In this document: one piece after another, positions 1 to 6,759 of the stretch
How positions within the stretch are numbered: position 1 is the stretch's first letter
How the letters are laid out: each line of letters starts with the position of its first letter
NCBI GenBank assembly: GCA_023399455.1
Contig: JAEWPN010000238.1
Coordinates: 1-9,594, forward strand
Reading direction: 5' to 3'
Length of the DNA: 9,594 bases
Origin: Bacillota bacterium
GTDB taxonomy: Bacteria > Bacillota > Clostridia > Lachnospirales > Lachnospiraceae
Program-made: the position numbers and the translations under genes
The notes under the pieces: model-generated
What the model was told of the DNA's origin: nothing
What the model saw: the letters and a program-made list of their open reading frames with translations, nothing else
Databases searched by the model: none

Positions 1-919
1 TAAAAATAATACCGCCCTTTTCCAGCGGGGGCCGTCCGTTAGGGAAGTCATCTTCGATGACGAGATACTGACATTCTTCCGCATTTACGAAAGGAGCCAC
101 ATAAGTATGTTTGTCAGTAATGACGGGTGCCGTCTCTTCCACCCCATCCTTTTTAAGAATCTCTTCTATGGAGGGGTCGGGTCTCGGCGTGATCTTATCT
201 ATCATAGTCCATGGGAAAGAAACCTTGCCGGAATTGCCTATATAGTCCTTAAAGCCTTTTTCTGTCAAACCGGACTCGCTCCATTTATCCGCAAACGCAT
301 AGACTGCCTCATAAAGGCGGTTGCCGTTATGGGAACAGTTATCCATACTGACCATAGCCACCGGTGTTGCTCCCGCCTGAAAACGTGTGTAAAGAAGGCT
401 CGTGATTTTTCCAATATAGCTTTTTGGCTTTTCCGGTCCGTTCTCCATGTCTGCGGCTACGGAAGAGAGCGTATTTCCTTTGCCGTCCGTAAGGAGATAT
501 CCCTTTTCCGTAATGGTAAAGCTGACCATCTGTAAAGAAGTATTAGCGAAGATCTCTCGCAGGCGAAAGAAATCTTCATGGTTTTGCGTATCCGCACATA
601 GGGATTCCACCACGCTTCCGACCACCGTTTTTTCTACGGAACCGTCAGCCTTCAGGGTGACGAGGATAGAAAGGTCGTCATGGGGATGATTCATCTTTTG
701 TATGATTTCATAATCGAAGCCCTCGGCAACAATAAGCCCTTTATCCAAAATTCTTTCATTCAGAAGATTCTGAACAACATTTGCCTGAAAGGCACGGAAA
801 ATGTTGCCTGCACCGAAATGGATCCAATAAGGAGCAGACTTAGTCTTTTCTGCCACTGCTCTCCGGTCATAGAGCGGAATAGCATATCCTTTTTCAATCC
901 ACTTTTTTTCGTTATTCAT
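1..919 (-). CDS. uxuB: Fructuronate reductase / mannitol dehydrogenase family, partial (3' end cut by window)
   Basis: NAD-dependent D-mannonate oxidoreductase (fructuronate reductase), a cytoplasmic enzyme of glucuronate catabolism interconverting D-fructuronate and D-mannonate. The 306 visible residues start at the ATG read from 919 and run open to the left edge. The N-terminal dinucleotide-binding segment HFGAGNIFRAF (34-44) is followed by the family signatures SMDNCSHNG (191-199) and FPWTMIDKITPRPD (235-248), then YLVIEDDFPNGRP (285-297). Family members are roughly 480-540 residues, so the C-terminal domain with the catalytic Lys/Asn/His lies outside. It sits 17 nt downstream of uxuA on the same strand. 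No strong Shine-Dalgarno is seen at normal distance (a GGAAG lies about 20 nt upstream, over the uxuA stop), so translational coupling to uxuA is plausible. The sequence shows the family. The choice of fructuronate rather than mannitol or tagaturonate as substrate rests on the uxuA neighbour. Confidence 0.9.
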   Translation of the reverse strand, partial: MNNEKKWIEKGYAIPLYDRRAVAEKTKSAPYWIHFGAGNIFRAFQANVVQNLLNERILDKGLIVAEGFDYEIIQKMNHPHDDLSILVTLKADGSVEKTVVGSVVESLCADTQNHEDFFRLREIFANTSLQMVSFTITEKGYLLTDGKGNTLSSVAADMENGPEKPKSYIGKITSLLYTRFQAGATPVAMVSMDNCSHNGNRLYEAVYAFADKWSESGLTEKGFKDYIGNSGKVSFPWTMIDKITPRPDPSIEEILKKDGVEETAPVITDKHTYVAPFVNAEECQYLVIEDDFPNGRPPLEKGGIIF

Positions 920-936
920 AATAGTTTGATTTAATC

Positions 937-2010
937 TCACTTCCTGCTCTCCTCTTTCTCGATGGCTTCCCACAAGCCATTCAGATAGGCCGCTCCTAAC
1001 GCACGGTCATACAGTCCGTATCCGGGCATTGCGACCTCTCCCCATATCATACGTCCATGGTCGGGACGGACAGGTCCGGTAAACTTAATATCATAGAGTG
1101 CCTTCATGATCTCATACATATCGAAGGATCCGTCTCTGGAAAGGTGGGCGGATTCTTCGAAATCATCAGGACTGTTGAATTTCAGATTACGTACATGGGC
1201 AAAATGTATCCTTCCCTCTAAAGCGCGAATCATGCCCGGAAGGTCATTTTCCAGATTGGTTCCATAGGAACCTGAGCAAAATGTCACCCCATTATGAGGA
1301 TTATCTACCATTTTCACCATACGCAGGATGTTAGGCTGATTGATAATAATACGGGGAAGTCCGAACACGCTCCATGCAGGGTCATCGGGATGTATCGCCA
1401 TGTTAATGTCATACTTGTCACAAACAGGCATAATTCTTTCGAGGAAATATTTCAGATTTTCAAATAACCTCTCTCCGTCGATATTCTTGTACATTGCAAA
1501 TAATTCTTTGATTTTCTTCATCCGCTCCGGTTCCCAGCCGGGCATGATCGCACCGCCTAAATCTCCTGCGATGGAGTCGAACATGTCCTCGGGATTTAAT
1601 GCGTCTACAGCCGCCTGATTATAAGCGAGCACCGTAGAGCCATCAGGCCGCACACGGGCAAGTTCGGTACGGGTCCAGTCAAATACGGGCATAAAGTTGT
1701 AGCATACGAGATGAATGTCCTCCTTACCCAGATTCTCAAGTGTTTCAATATAATTATCAATATATTGGTCTCTTTCCTCTGTACCTGCTTTAATGGCTTC
1801 ATGGATATTTACACTCTCGATTCCCGATATATGAAGGCCGGAGCCTTCTACTTCCTCTTTTAACGCACGAATCCTCTCCCTGCTCCATACTTCTCCCGGG
1901 GCTGTATCATATAATGTTGTAATGACTCCTGTTACTCCGGGTATTTGCCTGATTTGATTCAGCGTAACAGTGTCAAATTTTGAACCAAACCACCTTAATG
2001 TCATTTCCAT
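937..2010 (-). CDS. uxuA: Mannonate dehydratase
   Basis: Dehydrates D-mannonate to 2-keto-3-deoxy-D-gluconate (EC 4.2.1.8) in the cytoplasm, the step after UxuB. The protein is 357 residues, close to the 350-395 usual for the family, with an N-terminal MEMTLRWFG signature and a xylose-isomerase-like barrel. Candidate metal-binding residues are His207 (AIHPDD), Cys245 (TFCSGSYG), His272 (HFAHVRN) and Asp317 (VRPDHGR), matching the pattern I recall for characterised UxuA proteins. I chose the ATG at 2010 over an in-frame TTG at 2016. A purine-rich GAGAGGAA ends 9 nt before the ATG but only 3 nt before the TTG, and family members begin close to this ATG. It is the first gene of the minus-strand uxuA-uxuB unit and faces an AraC-type regulator across a spacer with a recognisable promoter. 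No truncation or missing motif was seen. Confidence 0.95.
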   Translation of the reverse strand: MEMTLRWFGSKFDTVTLNQIRQIPGVTGVITTLYDTAPGEVWSRERIRALKEEVEGSGLHISGIESVNIHEAIKAGTEERDQYIDNYIETLENLGKEDIHLVCYNFMPVFDWTRTELARVRPDGSTVLAYNQAAVDALNPEDMFDSIAGDLGGAIMPGWEPERMKKIKELFAMYKNIDGERLFENLKYFLERIMPVCDKYDINMAIHPDDPAWSVFGLPRIIINQPNILRMVKMVDNPHNGVTFCSGSYGTNLENDLPGMIRALEGRIHFAHVRNLKFNSPDDFEESAHLSRDGSFDMYEIMKALYDIKFTGPVRPDHGRMIWGEVAMPGYGLYDRALGAAYLNGLWEAIEKEESRK

Positions 2011-2054
2011 AGTCAACAGTTCCTCTCTCTAACAATAGTTTGTTTATAAATTTC

Positions 2055-2082
2055 ATTATAAATTGGGGGCAGGAAAAGTCTA
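2055..2082 (-). promoter_or_regulatory. Putative uxuA-uxuB promoter
   Basis: Reading the minus strand, a perfect TATAAT (plus-strand ATTATA, 2055-2060) is preceded at 16 nt by TAGACT (2077-2082), which matches four of six bases of TTGACA. Transcription would start near 2048, giving a leader of about 38 nt before the uxuA ATG. The weak -35 box and the repeat pair just upstream of it fit an activator-dependent promoter. This is a prediction from motif matching only. Confidence 0.55.
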
Positions 2083-2110
2083 TTGACAGAGTTGCTGTTC
2101 ACATTGTAAA
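2083..2110 (+). promoter_or_regulatory. Putative promoter of the AraC-family regulator gene
   Basis: A perfect TTGACA (2083-2088) is followed after 16 nt by TGTAAA (2105-2110), a four-of-six match to TATAAT. Start of transcription would be near 2117, about 22 nt before the regulator's ATG. One copy of the 21-bp-spaced repeat lies between these -35 and -10 boxes, so a bound regulator would be expected to block this promoter, giving autorepression. Confidence 0.5.
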
Positions 2111-2120
2111 AGTTGCGGTT
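2090..2120. promoter_or_regulatory. Candidate AraC-type operator: direct repeat at 21-bp spacing
   Basis: AGTTGCTGTT (2090-2099) is repeated as AGTTGCGGTT (2111-2120), nine of ten bases identical, with starts exactly 21 bp apart, or two helical turns. AraC-family dimers typically bind two direct half-sites at this spacing. The near copy begins 8 bp upstream of the predicted uxuA -35 box and overlaps the core promoter of the regulator gene. It is therefore well placed to activate uxuAB and repress the regulator itself. The repeat is seen directly; the binding protein is inferred from the neighbouring gene. Confidence 0.5.
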
Positions 2121-2138
2121 TGATGTTATTCTGTAAGT

Positions 2139-3050
2139 ATGAAAAAAAATTTAAGAGCTGAATTTACGAAAAGACAATACATGCTTTCCGAAGATTTCGA
2201 AATATATTATTATAACGATAGAAATCTTCCGCAGGGAAAAATCCATATGCATGGTTACCATGAATTCTATTTCTTTCTGGAGGGAGATGTGTCCATCCGG
2301 ATCGAGGATCAGATGTGGGAACTGAGGCCGGGCGACATCGTATTAATTCCCCCCAGGACATATCATCAGGCGGTGATACATGATTCGGGCAGGCCTTACA
2401 GAAGGTTTGTTCTTTGGATCAGCGAAGAATATTGCAATCAGCTTCGGGAACTGTCTGAGGATTACCTTTATTTCATGAAGCATGTATCGGATACAGGAGA
2501 ATACATTATCCACAACGATGTCATCGCTTTTAATACGATTCAGGCAAAGGTGTTCGGGCTTCTGGAGGAGATTCATGGGCAGCGGTTCGGAAAGAATGTC
2601 CGAATTGCGCTAGGCATCAACGGTCTGATCATACATCTGAACCGGATAATATATGATCAAAGACATATAAAATACTCGGAGGATGGGAATAATTTATATC
2701 AGAATCTGATCTATTACATTGAAGAACACTTGGAGGAGGTACTTACGCTGGATGTAATTGCAAATGAATTTTTCGTGAGCAAGTATCATATTTCCCATAT
2801 TTTCAAAAACAGCATGGGAATATCCGTCCATCAGTATATTCTCAAAAAGAGGCTGTTTGCCTGTAAGGAAGCACTGCTAGGAAATGCTAATATCAGCGAA
2901 GTATACCAGTCCTTTGGTTTCAAGGACTATTCTAGTTTTTACAGAGCATTTAAAAAGGAGTTCGGGGTTTCGCCAAAACAATTCAAAGATACGAAATTTG
3001 AGCTGAAAGCACAGTGTTTGGGTGCGTATAAAAAAGATAAAATACGTTAA
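2139..3050 (+). CDS. AraC-family transcriptional regulator with N-terminal cupin domain
   Basis: A 303-residue DNA-binding regulator with the classic AraC sugar-sensor layout. The N-terminal cupin (about 20-100) contains HMHGYHEFYFFLEG (36-49) and a second cupin strand motif RPGDIVLIPPRTYH (63-76). A linker follows, then two C-terminal helix-turn-helix motifs: LTLDVIANEFFVSKYHISHI (202-221), and a second (252-282) ending in the family signature FGVSPKQF. It is divergent from uxuA, which suggests that it senses a uronate-pathway sugar or intermediate and controls uxuAB. This role is usually filled by GntR-type regulators in other bacteria, so the assignment here is by context only. The start codon has no convincing Shine-Dalgarno (only GTAAG directly in front). 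An in-frame stop at 2121 with no start codon after it rules out an upstream start. The effector and its regulatory sign cannot be read from sequence. Confidence 0.92.
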   Translation: MKKNLRAEFTKRQYMLSEDFEIYYYNDRNLPQGKIHMHGYHEFYFFLEGDVSIRIEDQMWELRPGDIVLIPPRTYHQAVIHDSGRPYRRFVLWISEEYCNQLRELSEDYLYFMKHVSDTGEYIIHNDVIAFNTIQAKVFGLLEEIHGQRFGKNVRIALGINGLIIHLNRIIYDQRHIKYSEDGNNLYQNLIYYIEEHLEEVLTLDVIANEFFVSKYHISHIFKNSMGISVHQYILKKRLFACKEALLGNANISEVYQSFGFKDYSSFYRAFKKEFGVSPKQFKDTKFELKAQCLGAYKKDKIR

Positions 3051-3065
3051 ATAAGGAGGCAGCAG

Positions 3066-3461
3066 ATGAAAGAACAATCAAATAATACCAATAAAGCTAA
3101 CCATCGCAATGATCCGGCAAAAACAATCGACGAATATATTGCCGCACAGCCGGAGAGCGTTCAGCCGCTTTTGCATTTAGTAAGGAATACGATTCGGACT
3201 GCAATTCCGGATGCAGAAGAACGAATATCATGGCAAATGCCCACATATTGGAACAAACACAATATCATCCATTTCGCATCGTTCAAAAATCATATCGGAA
3301 TATATCCCGGCGAAAAAGCCATGGTACATTTCTTACCAAGACTTGCGGAATGTAAAACAAGTAAAGGTGCATTGCAGCTTCCGCACAGCAAGCCGCTTCC
3401 GCTGGAGCTGATCGCCGAAATTGCAAAATGGAGCTATGAAATGGAGAAAGGCCTATATTAA
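3066..3461 (+). CDS. DUF1801 / YdhG-like small protein
   Basis: A 131-residue protein of the DUF1801 (YdhG-like) family. Members are small cytoplasmic alpha/beta proteins, some proposed as frataxin-like iron chaperones, but function is not settled. Family features are visible: TIDEYIAAQPESVQPLLHLV (20-39), RISWQMPTYW (53-62), HFASFKNHIGIYPG (69-82), and the C-terminal TSKGALQLPHSKPLP (98-112). The start is clear: AAGGAGG lies 6 nt before the ATG. It follows the AraC-type gene by 15 nt and is probably co-transcribed with it. I see no obvious link to uronate use, so the pairing may be incidental. Its stop codon overlaps the end of the convergent mupG by 9 bp, inside an inverted repeat. No signal peptide or membrane segment is apparent. 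Confidence 0.85.
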   Translation: MKEQSNNTNKANHRNDPAKTIDEYIAAQPESVQPLLHLVRNTIRTAIPDAEERISWQMPTYWNKHNIIHFASFKNHIGIYPGEKAMVHFLPRLAECKTSKGALQLPHSKPLPLELIAEIAKWSYEMEKGLY

Positions 3462-3490
3462 TTTAATCCCCATTCCATTTTTAATATAGG
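3452..3490. repeat. Inverted repeat spanning the overlapping stop codons of two convergent genes
   Basis: CCTATATTAA (3452-3461) and TTAATATAGG (3481-3490) are perfect inverted copies separated by 19 nt. The left arm holds the TAA stop of the DUF1801 gene and the TAG stop of mupG. The right arm lies within the last codons of mupG. It may act as a bidirectional 3' structure for the two convergent transcripts. It lacks a GC-rich stem and a T-tract on either side, so I do not call it a standard intrinsic terminator. Confidence 0.5.
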
Positions 3491-4493
3491 GAAGATACTT
3501 TAAATATGCGGGGTCCACATGACCAATTACGTTTATCCTTTCATCCTGGGGTAAATCCTGTCTTGTTATTTCAACTTCTCCCTCGTATCTTAAATACTTA
3601 CTATTGGAGATGCAAATACTTCCTTTTTTACGTTCAATACAATTCTCCGGTTGAATTCTGTTTTTTAACATCCGTGACTCCGTAGAACGGAAAATAAAGC
3701 TGCTGGAGTCAATGCGGTCGTGATGAATCATACCGGAAATGAAATGATATTTTTCATTCAACTTTGCCTTTATCTCGATAGTATTCTGATTTAATGTCTC
3801 AATATTTTTCCATGCTTCTTCTGATATATCAACATCTCCGACCATAACCATATCGCATTTTGCATCAAAATACAGTTCCAATATATGTAACATAATATCA
3901 TTCTTATTAAAACGATGTTCCTCTACTGTAGGCAATCCTGCATACAATGGCCCTCTCATTGTCATATCTCCACATACGAATGCCATTGTCTGAAGGCCTT
4001 CCATTTTTAAGTTTTCGTTAATCTCATGTACTCTTTCAATAGAAAGCCCTGTATATTCCTTTGGATAATAATTATGGCAGGCAATGAATTTTGACAAATC
4101 AGCTTTGGCATTTTTCCAGCCTTGTATGTCTTTTGCAGTGACTGTAGACGCATTTACCACAATTTGAAATACCTTTGACAGCCTTGCTATTTCTTCCGGC
4201 AAATATCCGTAATCCAGTCTTATTGATGTAATTCCCCAGGTTTCTAATTCTTCTATTGTATTACAAGACAGTTTTTTTACCGTCTCAGGACTGGCGTCTG
4301 CAATCAGTTGTATTCCAAACTCTTTACACTTTTCCAGAAGACTTTTGGTTCCTATTTCATAATCATCAACATCTTCTTCCGGAATTTGCAAAGACGTAAA
4401 TGCATAAGAAATCTTCGCTGCTTTTGCTTTTTTTAAGATTTCTATATTCATATCCATGTTTGTACCTAAATAAATGGAAATTCCTATCTTCAC
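3453..4493 (-). CDS. mupG: 6-phospho-N-acetylmuramidase (MupG family, formerly DUF871)
   Basis: A cytoplasmic glycosidase that, in characterised Firmicute members, splits MurNAc-6-phosphate-GlcNAc imported by a PTS into MurNAc-6P and GlcNAc. The 346 residues match the family length of about 350-360. The N-terminal barrel begins MKIGISIYLG and carries FTSLQIPEED (32-41), IRLDYGY (91-97) and the characteristic CHNYYPKEYTGL (139-150). The C-terminal small beta domain (from about 255) contains YLRYEGEVEI (300-309) and INVIGHVD (320-327). Translation starts at a GTG whose first bases overlap the murQ TGA (GTGA, 4 nt), with AGGGAG about 8 nt upstream, so it is coupled to murQ. It is the last gene of the operon. 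Pairing with MurQ strongly supports the MurNAc-6P function. The linked sugar (GlcNAc or another residue) is inferred. Confidence 0.9.
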   Translation of the reverse strand: MKIGISIYLGTNMDMNIEILKKAKAAKISYAFTSLQIPEEDVDDYEIGTKSLLEKCKEFGIQLIADASPETVKKLSCNTIEELETWGITSIRLDYGYLPEEIARLSKVFQIVVNASTVTAKDIQGWKNAKADLSKFIACHNYYPKEYTGLSIERVHEINENLKMEGLQTMAFVCGDMTMRGPLYAGLPTVEEHRFNKNDIMLHILELYFDAKCDMVMVGDVDISEEAWKNIETLNQNTIEIKAKLNEKYHFISGMIHHDRIDSSSFIFRSTESRMLKNRIQPENCIERKKGSICISNSKYLRYEGEVEITRQDLPQDERINVIGHVDPAYLKYLPYIKNGMGIKLI

Positions 4494-5395
4494 TCTTTAT
4501 TCTCCCTTATTGCCTTACGAATGCTTCCATGAGCGGACTTTAATATATCCTTTGCTTCATCTGCGGGCTTATTTAATAGAGACATTGTTATTGCCAATTT
4601 GGCACTTCCGTTAGCTTCTTTTAATAATCTCTTGGCCTTTTCTCTGTCAGATGAGGTTGCACTCATTACAATATTTTCTGTCCTGACCGCTAATTTTTCA
4701 TTGGTATTTTGTAGATCGATCATTAAATTTTCGTATGCTTTTCCAATTTTGACCATACTTCCTGTAGAAATCATATTCAGAATCATTTTTTGTGCAGTCC
4801 CTGCTTTTAATCTTGTAGAACCGGTCAGTATCTCCGGGCCGGTAACAGGCTCTATGGCTATATCTGCCTCTTTTCCTATGATGGAATCCTTATTACACGC
4901 TATGGCGGCTGTTTTACATCCTATGCTCGATGCATACTTTAATCCGTATAATACATAAGGGGTTCTGCCGCTTGCGGACAATCCAATCACCATATCTCTT
5001 GGTGACAGTCTCTGTTCTTTTAAATCTGCTTCCGCAAGTATCTTACTGTCCTCTGCCCCCTCCACCGCATGAAAAAGTGCCTCTCTTCCTCCTGCTATAA
5101 TACCGGTCACCAATTCCTCTGACACCCCGAAGGTTGGCGGACATTCACTGGCGTCCAGAACTCCCAGACGCCCTGATGTTCCGGCACCGATATAAATCAT
5201 CCGCCCCTGTTGGTCAAGTGTTTCCGCCGCCATATCAATGGCATCCGCGATCTGTGGTATCACTGCCCGGACCGCTTTTACCACATTTTCATCTTCTTTA
5301 TTTGCGGCTGTAGCAATTTCCATAGAACTCATACTATCCAGATTCATCGTATCCATATTTCTTTTTTCTGTTGTATATACTGCCAAATTCAGCAT
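4490..5395 (-). CDS. murQ: N-acetylmuramic acid 6-phosphate etherase
   Basis: Cleaves the D-lactyl ether of MurNAc-6-phosphate to give GlcNAc-6-phosphate and D-lactate (EC 4.2.1.126), a cytoplasmic step of cell-wall sugar recovery. The 301-residue protein has one SIS domain with GRMIYIGAGTSGRLGVLD (64-81) and the signature ASECPPTFG (82-90). Glu84, and Glu115 in VEGAED, correspond to the catalytic glutamates of E. coli MurQ (83 and 114). A second conserved run, GLSASGRTPYV (138-148), and a C-terminal helical segment complete the family pattern. The reading frame stays open upstream to 5551, but I place the start at the ATG at 5395. There the N-terminus (MLNLAVYTTEKRN) and length fit the family, and GGAAAGG lies about 10 nt upstream. 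The gene begins 5 nt after the EIIA stop and overlaps mupG by 4 nt. Confidence 0.95.
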   Translation of the reverse strand: MLNLAVYTTEKRNMDTMNLDSMSSMEIATAANKEDENVVKAVRAVIPQIADAIDMAAETLDQQGRMIYIGAGTSGRLGVLDASECPPTFGVSEELVTGIIAGGREALFHAVEGAEDSKILAEADLKEQRLSPRDMVIGLSASGRTPYVLYGLKYASSIGCKTAAIACNKDSIIGKEADIAIEPVTGPEILTGSTRLKAGTAQKMILNMISTGSMVKIGKAYENLMIDLQNTNEKLAVRTENIVMSATSSDREKAKRLLKEANGSAKLAITMSLLNKPADEAKDILKSAHGSIRKAIRENKE

Positions 5396-5400
5396 TTCAT

Positions 5401-5739
5401 TTATACCTTTCCAATTATGCCTTTTTCTTGCAAGATTTTGTATAATTCTATGAATTCCTCTGCCAGAATTCCAAATGCTTCCGCACTCATCAATTGATCT
5501 TCCGCATGCATCAAAAGCATTTGGTAACTTTCTATATCCAGCTCTTTGCATGCTGATTTCTGTATCAAATCCATGTGCACATGATGTCCTTCATTAAATT
5601 GGTCTTTTCCGCACTTTATTAATTCATTTGATTTATCAAAGTCCCCATGCCTAGCCTGTTCAATTGCTTCTATATAGCTGCTTCTGGCACTTCCGACATA
5701 AGAAATAATCTCAAATAAAATAGATTCAAAGTTTTCCAT
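5401..5739 (-). CDS. PTS EIIA component, lactose/cellobiose family
   Basis: A 112-residue phosphocarrier of the lactose/cellobiose/chitobiose PTS class. It takes phosphate from HPr and passes it to the EIIB encoded just upstream. The three-helix bundle is evident, and the active site LLMHAEDQLMSAE (75-87) has His78 as the expected phosphorylated residue and Asp81 as the conserved metal ligand at the trimer axis, the same numbering as lactose-specific EIIA proteins. GGGAG lies 8 nt before the ATG, within the end of the EIIB gene, and the gap to EIIB is only 3 nt. Sugar specificity is not set by EIIA. The adjoining murQ-mupG genes suggest that the PTS carries a MurNAc-containing sugar. Confidence 0.93.
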   Translation of the reverse strand: MENFESILFEIISYVGSARSSYIEAIEQARHGDFDKSNELIKCGKDQFNEGHHVHMDLIQKSACKELDIESYQMLLMHAEDQLMSAEAFGILAEEFIELYKILQEKGIIGKV

Positions 5740-5742
5740 CCT

Positions 5743-6045
5743 CTATTCTCCCATAAGCTGTCTGGCCTGCATCAATGCACCTTTTCCATCGACCATTCCA
5801 TAAATTCGCATGTCTATTGCTTCAATTATTTTTTCAGAATATTCTTTCTTCAGTTTATTAGTCATATATTTTACCTGTGGGCCTAATAAAACAATGTCTG
5901 CCTCAGGAATTACTGCCGATGCATCTGCTATAGGATATGCATTTATTTCACATGGATAATTATCTGCTTTTGCAGCGTCCCGCATACGGGATACCAGCAG
6001 ACTTGTCGACATTCCTGCCACACATACCAAAACAATTTTTTTCAT
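5743..6045 (-). CDS. PTS EIIB component, lactose/cellobiose family
   Basis: A 100-residue cytoplasmic EIIB that accepts phosphate from EIIA on Cys8 in the motif VCVAGMSTS (7-15) and transfers it to the sugar bound by EIIC. The fold and length match CelA/ChbB-type EIIB proteins, with DIVLLGPQVKYM (50-61) as the second conserved segment. It is encoded as a separate polypeptide, as usual in the lactose/cellobiose family, unlike the fused EIIBC of MurP-type MurNAc transporters. The ribosome site is a GGCGGG about 8 nt before the ATG. It lies 26 nt after the PIG-L-type gene, the longest gap in the operon. The paired EIIC is encoded two genes further upstream rather than beside it. Confidence 0.95.
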   Translation of the reverse strand: MKKIVLVCVAGMSTSLLVSRMRDAAKADNYPCEINAYPIADASAVIPEADIVLLGPQVKYMTNKLKKEYSEKIIEAIDMRIYGMVDGKGALMQARQLMGE

Positions 6046-6071
6046 ATTGCAAACCCGCCTTTCTTTTTCCT

Positions 6072-6746
6072 CTACTCATTATCGATTAATGCTCCATGCA
6101 TATATGCTTTTACAAGTCCATGGCTTCCTGCTTCAATCGCTCTTACAGTCGCCATAGAATGATAATAGTCATAATATGGAACATCATTAACCTTACCGTT
6201 AAAGATCTTATAATGCTGTAATCCCTCAAACCAGGTTTTCATCTTTGATTCACTCATACTTACATATACAGTTGGAATAAATCCAGCCAAATCTTCACAA
6301 TTCTCTCCATAATAAAGCTGTATCGGATTTCCTTCAGAATGAAGTATTCTTACCGCCTGCGTTACTGCCTCATAAGTATAATAATGCCTGGGATGTAATG
6401 TTCCACGCGCATGAGTTATTACGCAATCTACTTTTTCCCTTCTTAAGTATTCCAATATTATATCCTTAAATTCTTCCACGACCGGCAATTCCGCCGATAT
6501 GTAATCCATACTAAAGCTATCGCACCCCATAGCAGCAGCCACACTTTTAATCTCGTCGTTCAACGCGTCCTCATACGCCTTTTTCTCTTCCTCAGTTGCT
6601 GCCGGATCTGTAAGGCGCCCTTTCGTCACATGTACGAATGTACAGGCAGCTCCCTGCTCAGCGTATTTTATCATCATTGGTCCACCCATAAGCTCTGCAT
6701 CCAATGGATGTGCGCCAACAGATACGATTCTATTGTATTTTGCCAT
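6072..6746 (-). CDS. PIG-L/LmbE-family protein with atypical active-site motifs
   Basis: A 224-residue cytoplasmic protein of the PIG-L (LmbE-like) fold, whose usual members are zinc-dependent de-N-acetylases of GlcNAc-containing compounds (MshB, BshB). The first motif reads GAHPLDAELMGG (11-22) where GAHPDDxExGxGG is expected. His13 and Asp16 (metal ligands) are kept, but the aspartate acting as general base in MshB is Leu15 and the usual Glu17 is Ala. The second motif, LHPRH (117-121), keeps His118 and His121 but has Arg120 where Asp is normal. PTVYVSMSESK (158-168) is the normal third conserved strand. The gene is intact, with AGGAGG 9 nt before its ATG overlapping the GNAT stop codon. It could be a deacetylase using another base, a different hydrolase, or a non-catalytic sugar binder. 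Substrate is unknown, but its place between PTS genes points to an imported amino sugar. Confidence 0.85.
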   Translation of the reverse strand: MAKYNRIVSVGAHPLDAELMGGPMMIKYAEQGAACTFVHVTKGRLTDPAATEEEKKAYEDALNDEIKSVAAAMGCDSFSMDYISAELPVVEEFKDIILEYLRREKVDCVITHARGTLHPRHYYTYEAVTQAVRILHSEGNPIQLYYGENCEDLAGFIPTVYVSMSESKMKTWFEGLQHYKIFNGKVNDVPYYDYYHSMATVRAIEAGSHGLVKAYMHGALIDNE

Positions 6747-6759
6747 TCCAATATTCCTC

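Noticed and set aside
107..934. Three plus-strand open frames at 107-535, 447-689 and 680-934
   Set aside because: They lie opposite the well-conserved UxuB coding sequence, overlap each other in different frames, and show no recognisable domain.
2011..2016. TTG start for uxuA at 2016
   Set aside because: The GAGAGGAA sequence ends only 3 nt before the TTG, too close, but 9 nt before the ATG at 2010; known UxuA proteins start like the ATG version.
3211..3411. Second plus-strand open frame inside the DUF1801 gene
   Set aside because: It is a shadow in another frame of a clear family member and has no ribosome site or recognisable features.
5396..5551. Upstream extension of murQ to an ATG at 5551 (353 residues)
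   Set aside because: The extra 52 residues run through the EIIA coding region in another frame, do not resemble MurQ, and exceed the family length of about 300; the ATG at 5395 has a suitable ribosome site.
6072..6746. PIG-L-type gene as a pseudogene
   Set aside because: The frame is uninterrupted, has a strong ribosome site and normal length, and keeps the metal-binding residues, so divergence of function is likelier than decay.
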